Shown here: one piece after another, positions 5,138 through 5,585 of the stretch
Layout of the letters: each line of letters opens with the position of its first letter
Position numbering within the stretch: the first letter of the stretch is position 1
Origin: Pseudomonadota bacterium
GTDB taxonomy: Bacteria > Pseudomonadota > Gammaproteobacteria > Burkholderiales > Thiobacillaceae
DNA: 5,585 bases
Reading direction: 5' to 3'
NCBI GenBank assembly: GCA_021802595.1
Contig: JAJZRT010000284.1
Location: 1-5,585, forward strand
Made by a program: the position numbers and the translations under genes
The notes under the pieces: generated by a model
Seen by the model: only the letters and a program-made list of their open reading frames with translations
Database searches by the model: none
Told to the model about the DNA's origin: nothing

Positions 5138-5585
5138 TTATATTCCACCGGCCCGGTAGGCGCCGCGGGCCGACTGCACCTCGCGCGGCAGATGCCCCAG
5201 CGCAAATGCGGTGTAAGCCGCCACTTCGCGCGCCTGCCAGACGGCGTCGTGGCCCAGCGCGTCGGCCAGCAGCGCGGCCACGCGGGGCGCGATCTCGATG
5301 CTGGCGCGCGCGTCCAGCAGCAGGGCGCGGGTGCGCCGTGCGAGCACGTCCTGCACGCTGCGCGCCATCTCCTGGCGCGCCGCCCACACCACTTCGGCGC
5401 CGATGTACTGCAGCCGCGGGTGCAGGCGCGCGCCCCACTCCGGTCGCGCCTGCGCCAGCGCCTGCAGCGCGGCGGCGTCCGAACCGTAGGCGCGCAGCGA
5501 CGGTACAAGTTCTGTGGTCGCGCCGTGCAGCGGCAGGTCCGCCGTGCGGCACGGGCGGCCGGGCAGCTGCGCAACACGCGCAGCC
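5138..5585 (-). CDS. glpD: Aerobic glycerol-3-phosphate dehydrogenase, C-terminal part (5' end outside window)
   Basis: The frame is open from the right edge of the window and ends at TAA (5138-5140), showing the last 148 residues. The sequence contains TADLPLHGA, then HPRLQYIGAEVVWAARQEMA, SVQDVLARRTRALLLDA and RVAALLADALG, the C-terminal helical domain of FAD-dependent glycerol-3-phosphate dehydrogenases. The full enzyme oxidises glycerol 3-phosphate to dihydroxyacetone phosphate at the inner membrane and passes electrons to quinone. The FAD-binding and catalytic parts lie outside the window, so intactness cannot be judged. An ATG at 5392 is internal, because homologous sequence continues upstream of it. 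The 43-residue gene follows on the same strand after 102 nt. I see no clear terminator just after the stop. Confidence 0.9.
   Translation of the reverse strand, partial: AARVAQLPGRPCRTADLPLHGATTELVPSLRAYGSDAAALQALAQARPEWGARLHPRLQYIGAEVVWAARQEMARSVQDVLARRTRALLLDARASIEIAPRVAALLADALGHDAVWQAREVAAYTAFALGHLPREVQSARGAYRAGGI

Noticed and set aside
4897..5577. 226-codon minus-strand frame overlapping glpD and the small gene
   Set aside because: It is in a different frame from the recognisable GlpD C-terminus and the 43-residue protein, and its Arg/Cys-rich product is typical of a shifted frame.

Overview
The window is GC-rich (strong G/C third-position bias, Ala/Arg/Gly/Pro-rich proteins) and looks like a chromosomal segment from a Gram-negative proteobacterium. 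A betaproteobacterium (for example Rhodocyclales or a relative) is my best inference from the gene types: DUF2288, DUF302, a lipoprotein cytochrome c and a YgiQ-type radical SAM protein. No phage, transposon, CRISPR array, tRNA or rRNA is visible. No gene-free stretch exceeds 300 bases; the longest is 3621-3816, which holds the phoA promoter region and a terminator.

Layout. Three genes run rightward: the 3' end of a ygiQ-like gene (1-399), a DUF2288 gene (482-796) and a 103-residue conserved hypothetical gene (820-1131). The gap between the first two is almost entirely an 11-unit heptanucleotide tandem repeat that runs up to the DUF2288 start codon. These genes converge on a leftward block. 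Read in its own direction, that block is: the 3' end of glpD (from 5585 to 5138), a 43-residue Lys/Pro-rich protein (5035-4904), a lipoprotein cytochrome c (4757-4287), a DUF302 protein (4212-3817), an exported alkaline phosphatase (3620-2052) and an unrecognised exported protein with a His-rich tail (1937-1221).

Transcription units. A clean intrinsic terminator (3775-3800) ends the DUF302 unit. It is followed by a well-matched Pho box (3700-3717) with a -10-like hexamer 10 nt downstream, so phoA is probably a separate PhoB-controlled unit. A perfect 16-bp hairpin (1978-2014) lies between phoA and the unknown exported gene and could terminate or attenuate the transcript, which would make the exported gene a possible readthrough partner of phoA. 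Another terminator-like hairpin (4859-4888) follows the 43-residue gene.

No obviously new multigene system is present. The most interesting points are the repeat at the DUF2288 start, with nine GATC sites spaced by multiples of seven; the Pho box and hairpin architecture around phoA and its unknown partner; and the cysteine-free mature alkaline phosphatase with His at two positions that modulate metal binding.
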